A stretch of DNA of 64,000 nt, taken from Sinonovacula constricta (taxonomy: Eukaryota > Mollusca > Bivalvia > Cardiida > Solecurtidae). The position numbers were made by a program, and so were the translations under genes. The DNA lies in contig CM017567.1 in assembly GCA_007844125.1 (NCBI GenBank), forward strand, positions 1,048,604-1,112,603, written 5' to 3'. The notes beneath the pieces are model-generated. The model searched no databases and was not told the origin of the DNA. It saw only the letters and a program-made list of their open reading frames with translations. Positions 26,751 to 40,000 of the stretch are shown in pieces; the first letter of the stretch is position 1, and each line of letters begins with the position of its first letter.

Positions 26751-28058
26751 TCAATCTTTTGAAATATATTGTATTACAATTTCTCCTATTCCATCTTTTA
26801 AGAACCCACTTTTTGGTTCTCGAAGTTCAGACAGAGATGTCTTACTAATTGCTTGTACGTCTCGGTCACCCGTGGTCAGGTCTTTGAAAAACGAAACTAC
26901 TTCACTAGTATCACTGTTAAGAACATTTTTAAAATATATCCTGCCGCTGATAATTGAACGACATGTCGCCTTGAATTTAAATTCAAGAACAGCGTTATTT
27001 CGATACGAGTTGTTGAACTGAATGTTTTCAAGATTACTGGGTCTATCGTAGATTTTTTTTAACGACAACGTATTACAATTCGCAAAATACCAAGTAACTC
27101 GGATTGTGTTTAAATCACCTCCGAAAGCCGATATTACATTTTCCTTGTTGGCCAGTGTATTATCATCCAGCAAAAATAGATACATTGCCTTGAAATCATT
27201 TCTTTCCATTTCCAGCTGTTTACAAGTCGTTAAAAGTTCTTTATTTTCGCTGCAGTATCTTTCAGCTTTTAGTTTATAAATGTTGGAGGCCATGTTTGCA
27301 TGACAATCGTCAGCATCCACCTCTACTTCACCAAGTTCAGCGAGGCTTTTATTATCAAGTGCCTTTAAACATTGTTCTTTTAAGTGACTGAGTTCAAAAT
27401 GCTGACAAACCAAAAGAAAGCTCAGCAGATCAGCACATTTTGTCGCTGCTACTGCTTTATCTTCAATAAGATGTTTTATCGCAGAGATCAGAGACTGGAC
27501 TTGATACTTAACAGCCACTTCCATCACTGAATAAATATTCGACGCCGTTACTGGTTTGAGAATGTGTGGGTAGATGCAGCAGAGGAATTCTACCATTGCA
27601 TGGAAGGTCGTGTCTTGTATTTTCAGTGTTTTAACCTGACCGCATTCCAACTTTTTACTAAACACTGGTGAGCATGCATCTAATACATACTTGTTAACGT
27701 ATAAACACTTTTCCTCTACAATCAAAGTTAAATCTTCTCTCCAAGTCTGTTTACTGAAAGGATGTTCGAAATCTCTTTCAGGGGTGGGCTCTGTTTTCTC
27801 TCCATGCTCATCGCCTGCTTCTCGTTTAGTACACTCGTCACTGAGTGTCACTTCAGTCGCATTGGTAGATTGGCCATCTTCTGCATTCACATCCTGATGC
27901 TGTTCGATATATTTATTTCTTCCTGGAACTGATAAATCTTTATAATCTACACAGTCGGCGTAATTCTCTGCCAGGTCGGTCTCAGGTACTAGTTCGGAAA
28001 GTAAACATTTGTCATTTGTTTTAGTTTTCGACTCGTTTCCCTTTTCAGAATCGCACAT
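26751..28058 (-). CDS. BTB-domain protein with conserved C-terminal domain (single exon)
   Basis: An intact 435-codon frame. Residues 1-98 are acidic and low in complexity. The BTB/POZ domain spans about 99-200: H-P-F-S-K-Q-T-W-R-E-D-L, L-Y-V-N-K-Y-V-L-D-A-C-S-P-V-F, L-K-I-Q-D-T-T-F, M-V-E-F-L-C-C-I-Y-P, and V-A-V-K-Y-Q-V. A BACK-like helical part follows (201-255), then a short coiled coil (258-292), then a beta-rich-looking region (about 311-435) ending G-F-L-K-D-G-I-G-E-I-V-I-Q-Y. BTB domains mediate dimerisation and often recruit Cul3 ubiquitin ligase; here that role is inferred from family knowledge only. There is no signal peptide or membrane segment, so a cytosolic or nuclear site is likely. 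The first Met matches the paralogue's length, and the end lines up with 41351-42670 and the pseudogene at 12631. No intron is needed. The dup1 block starts about 500 bp upstream. Confidence 0.88.
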   Translation of the reverse strand: MCDSEKGNESKTKTNDKCLLSELVPETDLAENYADCVDYKDLSVPGRNKYIEQHQDVNAEDGQSTNATEVTLSDECTKREAGDEHGEKTEPTPERDFEHPFSKQTWREDLTLIVEEKCLYVNKYVLDACSPVFSKKLECGQVKTLKIQDTTFHAMVEFLCCIYPHILKPVTASNIYSVMEVAVKYQVQSLISAIKHLIEDKAVAATKCADLLSFLLVCQHFELSHLKEQCLKALDNKSLAELGEVEVDADDCHANMASNIYKLKAERYCSENKELLTTCKQLEMERNDFKAMYLFLLDDNTLANKENVISAFGGDLNTIRVTWYFANCNTLSLKKIYDRPSNLENIQFNNSYRNNAVLEFKFKATCRSIISGRIYFKNVLNSDTSEVVSFFKDLTTGDRDVQAISKTSLSELREPKSGFLKDGIGEIVIQYISKD

Positions 28059-28564
28059 GGTAACGGTAAGTGTACCTCCGATATATAAGATTTACAAACA
28101 TATACAATTTGTTGATGTAACAGTAGATTTATAGACTTTACAGTAACGCGGTTTAAGATTGTGAAACACCTCACTCAAATCCATCATTAATTTCACGAAT
28201 GTACGGACGACTACACATTTACACACGCAACAATCCAAACACATATATAATCTCTAATAATGCGATATTTATCTTTTTGTTTGTTTCTGATGAACTTTCA
28301 ATTTTACAAGTCTCTTGTTGTGAAAGCAGTTTATTACGTTGTCACTCTTAACAATGTCAATAATCTATCAAGGTGCATACACATGTAAAACGAAAATGCA
28401 GAATAACGACGCATATAATGTTCCTCGTTTGAAAGAAAAACACCGTACTTACTCGATCGAGGGCTGCAAACCAAATAAGCCAACAACTGCTTGCATACCA
28501 AATCATATGTATACATGAAATACGCTCTGTGCAGTCGAGCCGTTGTATAATGCTAACAGGAAGA
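28059..28564. promoter_or_regulatory. Upstream region of the minus-strand BTB gene
   Basis: These roughly 500 bp lie between the start codon and the dup1 block and should hold the promoter of the minus-strand gene. I see no unambiguous TATA or initiator element. No open frame is supported. Confidence 0.3.
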
Positions 28565-30120
28565 ATTGGAATGATCTAAAGCTACAAACTTCTGATGATT
28601 GATCAATGTTTAAGGTTCCGCAGTTTATATCTAATTGCTCACCCCTTAATATGTTAACAGTTTCACTCATACATAAACCAAATCTTCAGAATCGGTATCA
28701 TCCTTTTTTGATTTTGTGTTTAATATGTCAACCGTTCACCACGACCGTTTCAGTTGACATATTGAATGGACGACGGACGGCTCAAATTCGTAAGTCAAGC
28801 GAGAATACATTAACATAGTTATCGAATTAGTGCTTAAGTAAAGTACGCTATCAATTACAATATACTTAGAACTTAGGTTATTTATCTACAAAAGGATTTC
28901 TCAATTGTGAATGTGAAAGTAGCGAAAGTTCCACACAACGTTATACTATGACTGTTTCATTTCCATGAATCAGTCCTCTTTGAGTTTTGGAAAATCTATA
29001 AATAGATTCACTGGCTCACGAAATACATACTGTCGTTTTCAAATGTTAGTCTATGCTGCAATGCCCATAGGACTTTGTCGTATAGTCTTTTAAAATTGCA
29101 TCTGGAGTGTTTATTAAATTCTAAATAAGGTTAATGTTTTACTTATTACAAAGAACCTCCGTGTTAAGCATCATTTAATAATGACGAAACATAATACAAC
29201 TGCTATAAAATGCATTTGAATAAGACATTTATAGAAAGGACAATATCTTATGCATAATGTTTGTATAGTGTGAGTATGGGTGCGCGGGACCTGTTTTATA
29301 CTATTCATGTGTATAAGGTTAAGGGTCAGTAGATGATTTGGCTATTGGTTTACTCATTTTATATTTCTAGATATTGTTTTATATACACATTTAATACCAC
29401 CTTTGCATTTTAGAGGAACACAGAAATCTACAATTATGTTGGTACACTTTTAGATTTTCAAGTTTGAAACATGAAATTTCTGAATTTGTAAGTCGATTAT
29501 TCCATAATAAGTATCCGGTCCTGAGTTTACCGTTCAAGCCTATAGAATATATATTACCTGATTTCACATATCCCTTAGTAGAAGTGTCTAAAAAGATTTA
29601 ATTCAATAGAATGTCTCTGAACATCATATTTGTACATTTGTTGCATTGTCTAAATAAGTAAGGTGTGCAATGCCAGTTGGACCTTAGGTTAACGTGTAAC
29701 ATCTGAGTGAGAGCAAGCATCATTAACATCGGTGTAATTTTATGCATTATTGGCGCAGCAGAGTGCTAAGCATATGCAACACTACTTTTCACTATAATTA
29801 TCAAAAAGGTAAAAGCGGTAAAAATGTGTTTCTTAATTAGTATATAAATACTATTCACTAGTTTCATAAATATTGTTATAAAGTATATTATTCTTTACAT
29901 TATCTTTCATACACCTTGCACAAAAGCGATCTACCTTACACATGGCGTTATAATTGTTCCGCTAAGCACTATTGTGAATAATTATTGTGAGTAAAGTATG
30001 TCTTTTGTTTTGATTGGTTAAATAAAACAACCCTTTTTGTACATTACAATCTCCACCCCAATCGCAGATGCGGTTATGGAAATAAATACTAGATGCATAA
30101 GATCAATAACTCACGCTCAT
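28565..30120 (+). repeat. Segmental duplication block dup1, copy B (SINE-free)
   Basis: Counterpart of 13-2240. It retains both empty target sites of the SINEs inserted in the other copy (near 29478-29492 and 29563-29577). It is directly followed by dup2 copy B without the extra 280 bp seen in copy A. Confidence 0.88.
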
Positions 30121-30875
30121 AAAGGCGTTATATATAACGTATACAAACCCTTTCGTTGGAAGAAATGTTCAGAAGATAAATGCTGAGACAGGCAATATGC
30201 AATAAAAGTGTCTTGTTGAATTGGTAAACCAGATAATATGATTTTAAACTTATTTTAAAGTGTCTGGCAAAGCTATGTAAAGCCATATTCCTTTACCGTC
30301 CTACTACCGACCAGGCTAGTTGAAATGGTTTATATTTCCGAAAAACTCATTAAATGAAATGAAAGAGCAATACAAATATGGTTACGTATTTTCTGAAAAT
30401 TGCTTTGATTGTTTTATACCATACATATTTGTTTTATATGTATATCTTGGCAGTATAGTTATATGACCTCATGAAGGCTTTATCCCTTTATGGATATATT
30501 TGTATGGTTCCTAAGCAGTCTATATTTGTCATGAACTGACAATCAACACTTTTCTTTACATAAAGCATGTTAAGGTTATTCGTGTTTACATATACTGCAT
30601 TGTGATAAGAGCTGTTTTGTTCCAATTGAACATTTCGTTTGAATAGCGAATGATATTTATTGTGGATACTTCTACCTCTGTTCAATTGATATTTGCATAC
30701 GCTAAAAGAACGTTTCTTTTTACTCAATGCAGTACAAAGACATGTATTGTATACGGATATTGATTATATACGAGATGGCGCCAGGAGTGTTTGCAAGGTC
30801 TTTGTATTTTTCTTTTTTTAATTCAGGTGTTTTTATCTTTTGAAAGCAGTAAGTGTTTACAAATAAGGACGTGTC

Positions 30876-30993
30876 ATAGAACATGAACGCATTTGATTCT
30901 AAAATATAATGCAGTATATAACTTAAGATTGATATATATATACCTCAATCTTAACTGCATTATATTTTATAGTCAAATGCGTTCATGTTCTAT
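30876..30993. repeat. Imperfect palindrome (snap-back duplication) within dup2 copy B
   Basis: The left arm, about 30876-30931 (ATAGAACATGAACGCATTTG...), is ancestral, as copy C has a related version near 20705-20750. The right arm, 30945-30993, is its inverted copy, differing by an 8-bp deletion and a few substitutions. The loop is a short TA run. Confidence 0.9.
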
Positions 30994-31013
30994 CTATCTA
31001 TCTATCTATCTAA
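30989..31013. repeat. (TATC)n microsatellite
   Basis: About six TATC units directly abut the right arm of the palindrome. Confidence 0.9.
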
Positions 31014-31902
31014 CTATCGATAGTCCATAATGAGAAGAGAGCTTAAAACTATTTACCAAATGTTCAGAAATGTTCATTTCAAATCGTCTGATAGTCTTAA
31101 TCGTAATAATTGGTGTTTAATGTTAACACTACATAAAAAATAAGAGTAAAAGAGATATCATTCTTCTTTCCTTGTTTATCAAGTGTTATTGTCTCTGATC
31201 ATTAAATCTCTTACATGATAACACAATTTTGTATTAACTAAATAAGTAAACAGCCACTCATTTACAAATTTATGTGAACAAACATAAAAAAGAAACTACT
31301 AGGTCGGTTCTTTTTCATCTGACTGTAAACAGAGAGGGCAAAATTTAGACGCCATTTATACTGGTGGAGGTGCGAAGTTATCTGTATAATTGCGTTAATA
31401 TGCTTATGGAATTTGCCCAGATTTAAGGGTCTTGTATAAAAGCATGTTTTCTTCGTCTAAAGTTGTCCTTTATATAGTTGTAAGTGCACAAACGTATATT
31501 TAAATTAATTTTAGCATTTTTGGCAGCATTGTGTAGTCAGTTGTGTACATCTGTATGTCAGCGTTGGGTAGTACAATAAAAATTACGATATATTTTACAC
31601 AATTCCATAATAGTCCATATAAATGTACATAATAGCTTTTTGGTACATAAAACGTTTCTATATATTATATGATTATTGATTTATAAGTCAACTCCGTTAT
31701 TGGTAACTGTTGATGATAAAAAAGTTTGAATGCCTGTGCTCACTTTGTTTAACTGGAAATTGAAGACTTGAACGATATATGTTCAGCCGCCCGATGGTAT
31801 ATAAAACGTCAACTGCACCTTCAGCTGCAAAAGTGTAATGTGTGTCTGCGCATGCGAAACACGAGCACACATTTCAATTAAAAAGTGTTTTCTGAGCATA
31901 CT

Positions 31903-32147
31903 GTTCAAACACAATATCAGATATATTTATATCTACTAACCAGCACTATGCATTATTTATCGAAAATGAGTCAGCTAGAAAATAACATCTACAAACAGTG
32001 ACTGTAATCAGAGACGGCAAAATTCAGATGCCATTTAGAACTGACTTTTCAAAAACAAGATCACATATATTTATATCAACTAACCAGCACTTTGCGTTTT
32101 TTATTAAAACACAGTAAGCTAGAAAATAACATTTTCACAAACAGTGA
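31903..32147 (+). repeat. Local tandem duplication in dup2 copy B
   Basis: Two about 100-bp units (31903-32001 and 32047-32147) each contain TTCAAA(C/A)ACAA, ATATATTTATATC, CTAACCAGCACT and AGCTAGAAAATAACAT. Copy C has only one unit (22463-22550). The spacer, with GGCAAAATTCAGATGCCATT, resembles 31325-31370, so the event also copied a piece from about 0.65 kb upstream. Confidence 0.8.
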
Positions 32148-32610
32148 AACACATGTTCATTTGATACTGGTACTTTTTGAGATAGGTTTGTAAACGATGT
32201 ACTCAAAATTGTGAAACAACTAATCTATCATATTGATTTTGCAATTTAAAACCTTACAAAATCTTAAATCATTAGTAAAAGTCCAGTGTAAAGTCTATCA
32301 CTTATATGAAATGTCCAGATATGGGACATTTCACTGTATTCTTTGTCTTCATGGCGAATTCTTGGAACATTGCCGAGTCTGTTTAAACGTCGCAATTTAG
32401 TATTCAAGTTTGTCTTTGGTACACAATCAATCAAAGTGACAAGGCTGGTTGACTCTGGAACAAGAGAGTATATGTCAAAGAAAGACAGCGCTTAACTTTT
32501 CTGAAAATATTTATAAATCATTATAAAACTGCGCTTAGTATGCAGAAGTGGACAGACCGATTAAATTCTCCTTTAACTTTGTCCTTAATCTTATCTTGGG
32601 AAACATTTGG

Positions 32611-32871
32611 TTCGATCCCGGGCCGCGACATACCAAAGTCGTTAAAAATGGTAGTGGTATAGCTCCCTTGCTTACGCTCAAGCAAATATAAAGGTAGTTC
32701 CACGACTGGTTGGCCCGGTGTCAGGATAATGAGACTGGGAGTAGTATCGTGCCAGGTGTTCACGGCATGCTATACACAGTGATGGCAGCACTATATCTGC
32801 TTCAAGTGGACACCGTCTCCAGATAACTGAAATACTGTTGGTGGGACGATAAACCCAATAAACAAACAAAC
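32611..32871 (+). mobile_element. tRNA-derived SINE, AAAC-tail family, copy 2 (5'-truncated)
   Basis: The copy starts at the B box (GGTTCGATCCC spans 32609-32619, its first two bases belonging to the target site) and ends in an (AAAC)n tail. A 10-bp target-site duplication AAACATTTGG flanks it at 32601-32610 and 32872-32881. Copy C of the block has one uninterrupted AAACATTTGG at 22992-23001. The two minus-strand ORFs over this interval are SINE-derived and not genes. Confidence 0.9.
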
Positions 32872-33095
32872 AAACATTTGGTTACAGTTGTGTATACTAT
32901 TGACCGAGATGTAAGGCGTGTTTGCTTTTGAAGCTAGTTGTTAATGTACTTTGGATCAACATTCTCAAATCATAACAAATATACACGACAAGATGAGAGA
33001 ACACAACAAAATACATTAGTTATGGAATTGAAGCAGTCGGTAAGACATTGGTGAAACACCCGGTTAAAGACCCATGACCTCGCAGTTCCGCGATG

Positions 33096-36000
33096 TTTTA
33101 TCTTTGAGGCTAATTAATAAATCCATTATTCCATTAATCCAATTAAGACAAAAACGAATTATTATGCATTCGTCTTGAGTTAATACATAAGAATAAGTAA
33201 ATTCCCCAGTAATATAACTGAAAGTGCAAAATTGTATATGATACTTGCAATATATACAAAAGATAAACCCCCTTGCAGTTTAATAAATCGTAAAATTCAA
33301 TCGATTTGAAGAGCGAATACGTGTAAGATCTTTCGAGTTGAAAGGTTTGTTGTGGCATAGCACTTATGTCTTAGGAACATTTGTTTGACGGCGCGTCTAG
33401 AACATATGCACGTCAAGTTGCTTTGCCATTGCAAAAAAATAGGAGATGCATTTCGATCTTATACATTCGTGGGGATGCAGGGCAAACGCAAGCCCACTGT
33501 CTTTAAAAAAAAGTAAAAAAGTGGTTAAACTCGGGGCTAAAATTCTACTGCTCTGCTCATGCATTAAAATAGATTTATATGGATATGCCTTACGGCCGCC
33601 ATGTGGTTGGCGCAGGTATTTCCAGTTGTGGGAAACCTAATCACAGTAAAATGACTTAGATCGTGTTATAAATTATTTGTAACATTCCGTGTGTACAGTT
33701 ACTACTTACATTTATTGCTATAGCTTATAGCCATTACAATTTATCACGAATGCCCAATTTTAACGATATGGACGATATAACGATATATATAACGATATCG
33801 TTACCTCTAACTAATCACAGCACAATATCGTTAATAACGCAAACACAGCGTCAACAGCGGAATGACATGATATACAGATTAAAGCAGTGAGATAAGCTGT
33901 CCCATCCATACCTGCTGCATTGCACAAAGACACTTGCCAAGTAAACAATTACTGGAACATGGTAGATAACAGTTAAGAGCGTGACTTTTAAGTTTATTAT
34001 ATATACTTTCAAAGGAAGAAAGGAATTAAAAAAAGGAATCAACTAACATCTTAAAGCTACACTAAAATATCAACAAGAATAGTAGAATGCTAAAATGTAA
34101 GGCTAGATGCCTTAACTTGTGCACAGCCAATTTATCACTGGACGATTGTGTATGTGATTTAATCACTAGAGAAGTTCATAACAAATGACGTATTCACCTG
34201 TGAGGATTTTTACTTATAATTAAAAGGCCAATATTTTTGTTTCTGGATAGCGTAATATCGATTATCTTTGGATGACTCTTGAATACATCAATTATTCATT
34301 ATTGTTAACTTATGTGACACAATGATAAGCTTTTTGGTAATTAAGCAATGAAGGTAAATATTTAAAGGTATGAACTTACGAGACAAAGAAGGTTTTTTAC
34401 ATTGTTCAAAATAAACGATACTTTTTACTCTAATGATAACATGAGTCTTAGGAACAAATTTCCGTGATGATAATAACAAAAATGTATCTTAGTATCTTAG
34501 GTTTCTTTCTTACAGATATCCAGATCATATGTAATCCATCATTATGTCTTGATTAACCGATAAAAGAAGAAACAAGAGGTATCTTTAAAAGGGTATGCGC
34601 CTTCGATGAGGCTTAAATTTATACAAATTATTGAAACTGTATTACTAAAATACGCAATAAGAACAATGCAAAGAAGTATACATCTTTTGACAATTTAAAC
34701 TATTTTAAACTGGTGTAACCTTTTGATTACATATACTATTCCTATCATTTATTGGCCAATTTTATCTGGTCTTTATACTTCTTCATTGTGCTTTGTAGAT
34801 TGATCGACAATCAGGAAGCATTTAGACGGGGAGGGTGTGCACTGTGTCTTTTATGGTATTTGATACGGACTAAAGTTAGGTCAAAATGTATTAAGAATTA
34901 TGTTTTATGTAAGTCTTCTCATGTACTTTACACAACAGTAATATCCTGAATAATTTCTGCATTTTTATGACTTAATAAACGTTCCCCTTTGTAAAATGTT
35001 TAAAAGTCACAATATTGTATATTTTGTAATCTTGAATTCCTACCAATGATAATTGCTACATCAGTGGATGAACGAGGGGTTAGATAACTACTCCGGAAAG
35101 GATGACTTGAATGGATCAATACAGTTAAAAATGTCGACGGCAGAGTATGACAAGCTCAATCACTTGAAGGTTTTGTTTAATCAACCACTATCGTCAACAC
35201 TATCTGAAGAAACGCACGTATCTTTCCTTAGCAAGACATAAATCAAACCTTCGCTGTAAATGTATGATTAGGACAGAGATAAGAAAGATAAAAATGTTTA
35301 CTTTGTTCTTTACGTTTATCCGCATACCGAGTTCGCAACGGGCATTTTTGTATGTAGTGTATTTCCTAAGTTTAATAAATGGACTTTTTAGCTAAATAAA
35401 TGCATCACATCCAACCAAAAGGACTCTAATAGTATCTAACTAAAATGTCCCCTTGCGACGTATCTATTTCTTCACATCCAACTTATTTGGTCACTGTTTT
35501 CTCACGTTGATGTGAAATGTTTACGCCGTATATTCTTTAAAAAAGAAGTGTGAGGTTTTGGCCATGCTAGCAGATTTTAATTTCCAAGTTTGTTCATTTG
35601 GCAAATTAGACGTTCAAAGGCTGTAACTCTTTTTCGGAGACCGAGAACACAATTTGTAAACTTTATACGGCTCAAAAATAAACGTAAGCGTGTTTTCTTT
35701 CAAATGCATCTCATTGTAACATATTTAAATTTAGCCAGCGTAATCCTAAAGTGGTATAACGTTGTTGTGTTTATATATCAATGAAGGCGGATAGTGATGA
35801 TTATAATTTGTTCGACTGAGTCAATCACTGCGGGTTTTTTTTCATATTACGTCGCCTTGGAAATCGACATAGAATATATGTGGTAAGTTAACAGCTCCAG
35901 GCTGTATCTATTATTGGCGTACTTGATTTCAGTTGACATTGTGCCAATAAATGGGTCAATATACATGTATAACGGAAACACAACTATAATGTTTGGATAA

Positions 36001-36980
36001 TGCATGCTATAGCTTTAAAATGACCATGGCAAATGCCATCCATTAAATTAAAATAGTCTACAGCTAAAACAGTAAGGAATATAAATAATATTAAAACAAT
36101 CGTTGTGAGTTTCTTTAATTTATTGTATTGGCTTTCACTGTTTTGTTTCTAGTTGTGTCATATTTTATTTGATTGAGTGGATGACTGTTAATAGCACATA
36201 TGGTGTCTCCGTGCAGTGCCGAACAACAAATTAAGTAAATCGAAATTTCTACTTATCTTACATGTGCTATTACTCAAAGAATGTAAACAAAATGGAAAAA
36301 GAAGTTCGTGTTTAATCCACTCTAACTGATAAATCACTATGTTGACGTTCAACATTTCAACGCAATATTCATATGTATAGACTTTTTAAAACCCCTCTGA
36401 TAGCGCTTATCGATAGAGAAAAAGATAACGAAATGCAATGTTTAAATGCTACAACTTCATGCAAATTCCAGATTTCAGGTCTTACACCCAGTTGGTTTAT
36501 TATTATTATTTACCTTGATATTTGTATTTTGTAGATCGACACGTCGATGCGTGTGTTACATTTTACTAGTGTTATCACGTATACAGTTAATGATATAAAG
36601 GTTTGCATATGATTATGGCTTTAAGAAGACAGCACTGTTTGTCAATATCATGTGCTAGCATTAAGTCTACTACATAAACATCCATATTAGAAATAAACTT
36701 GTGACGATTAATGTTTGACATCATACAACATTACCCCAGAGTACTTTTACAGGAAGGGTAAGAATTTATACAACGATGTATTAGTAGTTAGAACTTATCA
36801 CATGAGCAGCTTGTTATACAATATAGGTTTTTCAATTTGTTGTTGATCTCGTGCTAATCATAAATAAGATTTTTATAAATGGTTGGTCTGGAATCCATTT
36901 TTTTTTTAAATAAACAACATATGAGAAGATAATTATTTCAATGTTTCATGTAAAATGTTTTCTGTTGTGCCTTTTCGGAG
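33096..36980. other. Intergenic DNA without supported genes
   Basis: AT-rich sequence. Small oddities are a cluster of ACGATATA words with the perfect palindrome TAACGATATCGTTA near 33790-33805. Short ORFs (60-71 aa) have no recognisable features. Confidence 0.45.
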
Positions 36981-36983
36981 TTT

Positions 36984-37030
36984 GGTATATGTCGCAATGC
37001 TCATAGGACTTTGTCATATATTCTTTTTGA
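36984..37030 (+). repeat. Isolated terminal-repeat motif of the dispersed element
   Basis: TATATGTCGCAATGCTCATA followed by GGACTTTGTCATATATTC closely matches the end motif at 60478-60530. No interior sequence adjoins it, so it could be a solo terminal repeat. Confidence 0.6.
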
Positions 37031-40000
37031 AAATAATCGTTGAATATTGTCTATCTGTGTCTCCTGACCAATTGTATTTTATTACGTGCATAGAGTATAC
37101 TTGATTGGGATGGAATAAATGAAACATTTATCATGGGAAGTTAAGAGAAATCTAAATTTCGAGGCTACACTAGGTCTTATTTGTCATCACATATGCTTTA
37201 TTAATAAATCCATTATTTAATGTCTTGATCCATTTTGTTTTTTGAGAATTGAATTCGTGATCGAATGTTTGCTTTTGTTCATTTTTAGCCAATTTAAATA
37301 AACTTTATAATAGGCGAAACACCAAATTATCAGTCTACAACTAAATCATGGATGGATGGCGTTTAGGGTCAACGGTAAAGAATTTCTCTGGACCACCGGA
37401 TTAAATCTAATGTTCTTTGTTCTCCGCGACAGTAAAGATCGTGCACTTGTACCACCAATAGTTCCACTATCTCAAAGCCAAAGTATTCATTGACACGTTT
37501 CTATAAATAACTGAGTTGCATATATTATTGAGGTGATGATAGGATCAAATTAAATAAGTGTACTTATTCAATGTTCCGTGGAAACGATGATCGAGTTAGA
37601 TGCGTTAGTTATGGATAGTCTAAAGCTGTTCGTCTCATAAACTGATCGTGTGTAAACGGCCTCTTGCGCTCATTTTGCACTTCTCGTAATGATGTTTATG
37701 ATAATAATATAAGACTTTTTGGGATTATACTTGTAAAGCTCTCGACAATGGAACAAGCTGAAAGAAACTATGTCCACTGTACTATCAATGCCACTAATCC
37801 TTAAGTAAATGTTCTCTTTAGGTTATTTTAACCGATTAAATTCAAATGGACTGGCCTGCCTTTACTAATTGTCAGTGAATAAATATTCTGTTGTCTGATT
37901 ATCAGTATAAAAAGTTTATTGACTTATTGTCAGTAAATAAAGAATCTATTGAGGCAGCATGCACTAAAGTAAAGCATCAAGTAACATAAGCACGAGTTGC
38001 GCTAAAAAGAACCTTGTTTGGTATTGGTTTGGTTTGATTTTAAATCTGACCGAATTTTAAATCATGAAAATCCGATCACAACAAAACTATTAATTTTCAA
38101 AGGTTTTCTCTTTAAAGTTCAGATTACTTTCAACTGTTTGGGGACATAAGCCATCGAGCCGGGAAGTGTAATACATGTAAGTCGGCGCATAGTCTTTTGA
38201 TTTCTCGACCGCGCTAAATGGTTATAAGATCATGGCCATTTGGCATACATGTAAAGTACCTCTAGCAGTCAGATGACACGTGGGCTTATTAAAATGAAAA
38301 AATACCCAGTTAAAATCCATATAAAAGATATCTGGAAAACATATCATCATAGAAACTGACAGTTTGTTTTTGTACGGGAGAGTTTATTACATAGTTAATG
38401 AAGTCTAAAGTTTATCACACTTGAACAAATGCTCCATCAATACTTATGAACTAATTTAAAAAATATAATTGTTGAACGAATACACGAACTAAGTACTGAT
38501 GTTCTTATACACAAAATATCAAGATTCGCGCAAAATGGCACATTAATTAGAGGTAAAAGGTAATATTTGCTAATCTGTAACCTAAAGTTGGATCCGGTAA
38601 ATAATTCCCTGATCATTAAACTAAGTAAACATGTTTTCTATTCTTTCCAAGTTCACGCACTTTCTCATACGTATTTAGAATATTGTCTAGTAAACAGATA
38701 ATTTTGATACACGTAAAACATAATTGTCTTTTACTTCCAGAGATAACAAATTCATACTAGGCTATTCACTACAAGAATCATTACAATGCAGTTAGTGTTT
38801 TGGTTTGGTTTTGTGTAAGGCCTTTGAATGTAAACAAGCGGGGAAAAACTGCTGATTTTTGGAGTTTTAATATTAGTTTCATGCGTATTATTTTGTTGTA
38901 TGTAAGGTTATTTAATTATTTTACTATATTTCTGAAATGATTGTCTTAGAATAAATCGCCACAAGTAAGCTGATGGTTTATAATTAACATAAGCGTAGGG
39001 GTTTTACACGTCGACTGCCACGCGATATATATATTATACTCAAATGTGTTGTGTTAAAAATATTGAGATCAAAAGTTAAGATTGAATATTGTTTACATAA
39101 AGGGCTTTATTTAACATTTTTTATGCATTACTCAAATATTTCTGTAAACACTTAACTTCATGCAAGTGTCAGTACGCAGTTTTTAGATTTTTTAAAGAGT
39201 TCCTAGTTAAGATAAAGATATCAATAAATACAAGAACTGCATTTTCCCTTTTGACTAATTGGCGTGTCGTTGTAAACAATGTGAACGTCGATTAATAAAA
39301 AGACAGCTATTTTATGCTGTTATGAATTGACGTTAGCGATTAAATGTAATAATAGAAGAAACAAGTCAGGTACAGCACTTGTAAAACCTCGTGTTTTACG
39401 TTTTAACGTTGTTTCCTCTTTAAATCACTCGTGGAAGATCTGTCAATAATATTGTTTTTGTCACATTTTATGCATGCGTCACATCCTACAAACATATTTA
39501 AACACTAAACCGTGTTGTTTTGGCATTATAATAACTAAACTTCGTGTGAGTAATCAATTCATTTGAATGTGTTAATAATACAAGTCATGGGAAGTCTCGC
39601 GAGAAACGTCGATTGGTGATTAGTTGCGAGATGTATGATGAAATTTAATGAACATCAGTGAAACGGATAAAACAACACTGTTAAAATTAAACTTATTCAC
39701 CAATTGCTTACGTTGACTTTTAAGTTTTCATGAAAACTCTTAGGTTTAGTAACTTTGTCGACGTTTCTAGCAGAAATTCCTTTTATATTACCTTTTTCAG
39801 CGAAATGTTTTCGGAAATTACTCAAGGCTCTATAACAAATAAAGAAGCTTTGATAATTGATACTTTTAGAATTGTTTTATTTGTGAATGAATGTTTGACG
39901 TAGCCCAGTTTGCCGTTTCTGTCAATGGCATTTTTGTATTTAGTTTGAATGATATCGTATGGTCATATATCGTATTATTGTATTGCATAAATCATAATGG

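Larger units (their letters stand above)
30120..33095 (+). repeat. Segmental duplication block dup2, copy B
   Basis: Counterpart of 19935-23200. Its private changes are a palindromic duplication (30876-30993), a TATC run (30989-31013), a local tandem duplication (31903-32147) and a SINE (32611-32871). No coding frame is conserved between copies. Confidence 0.9.
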
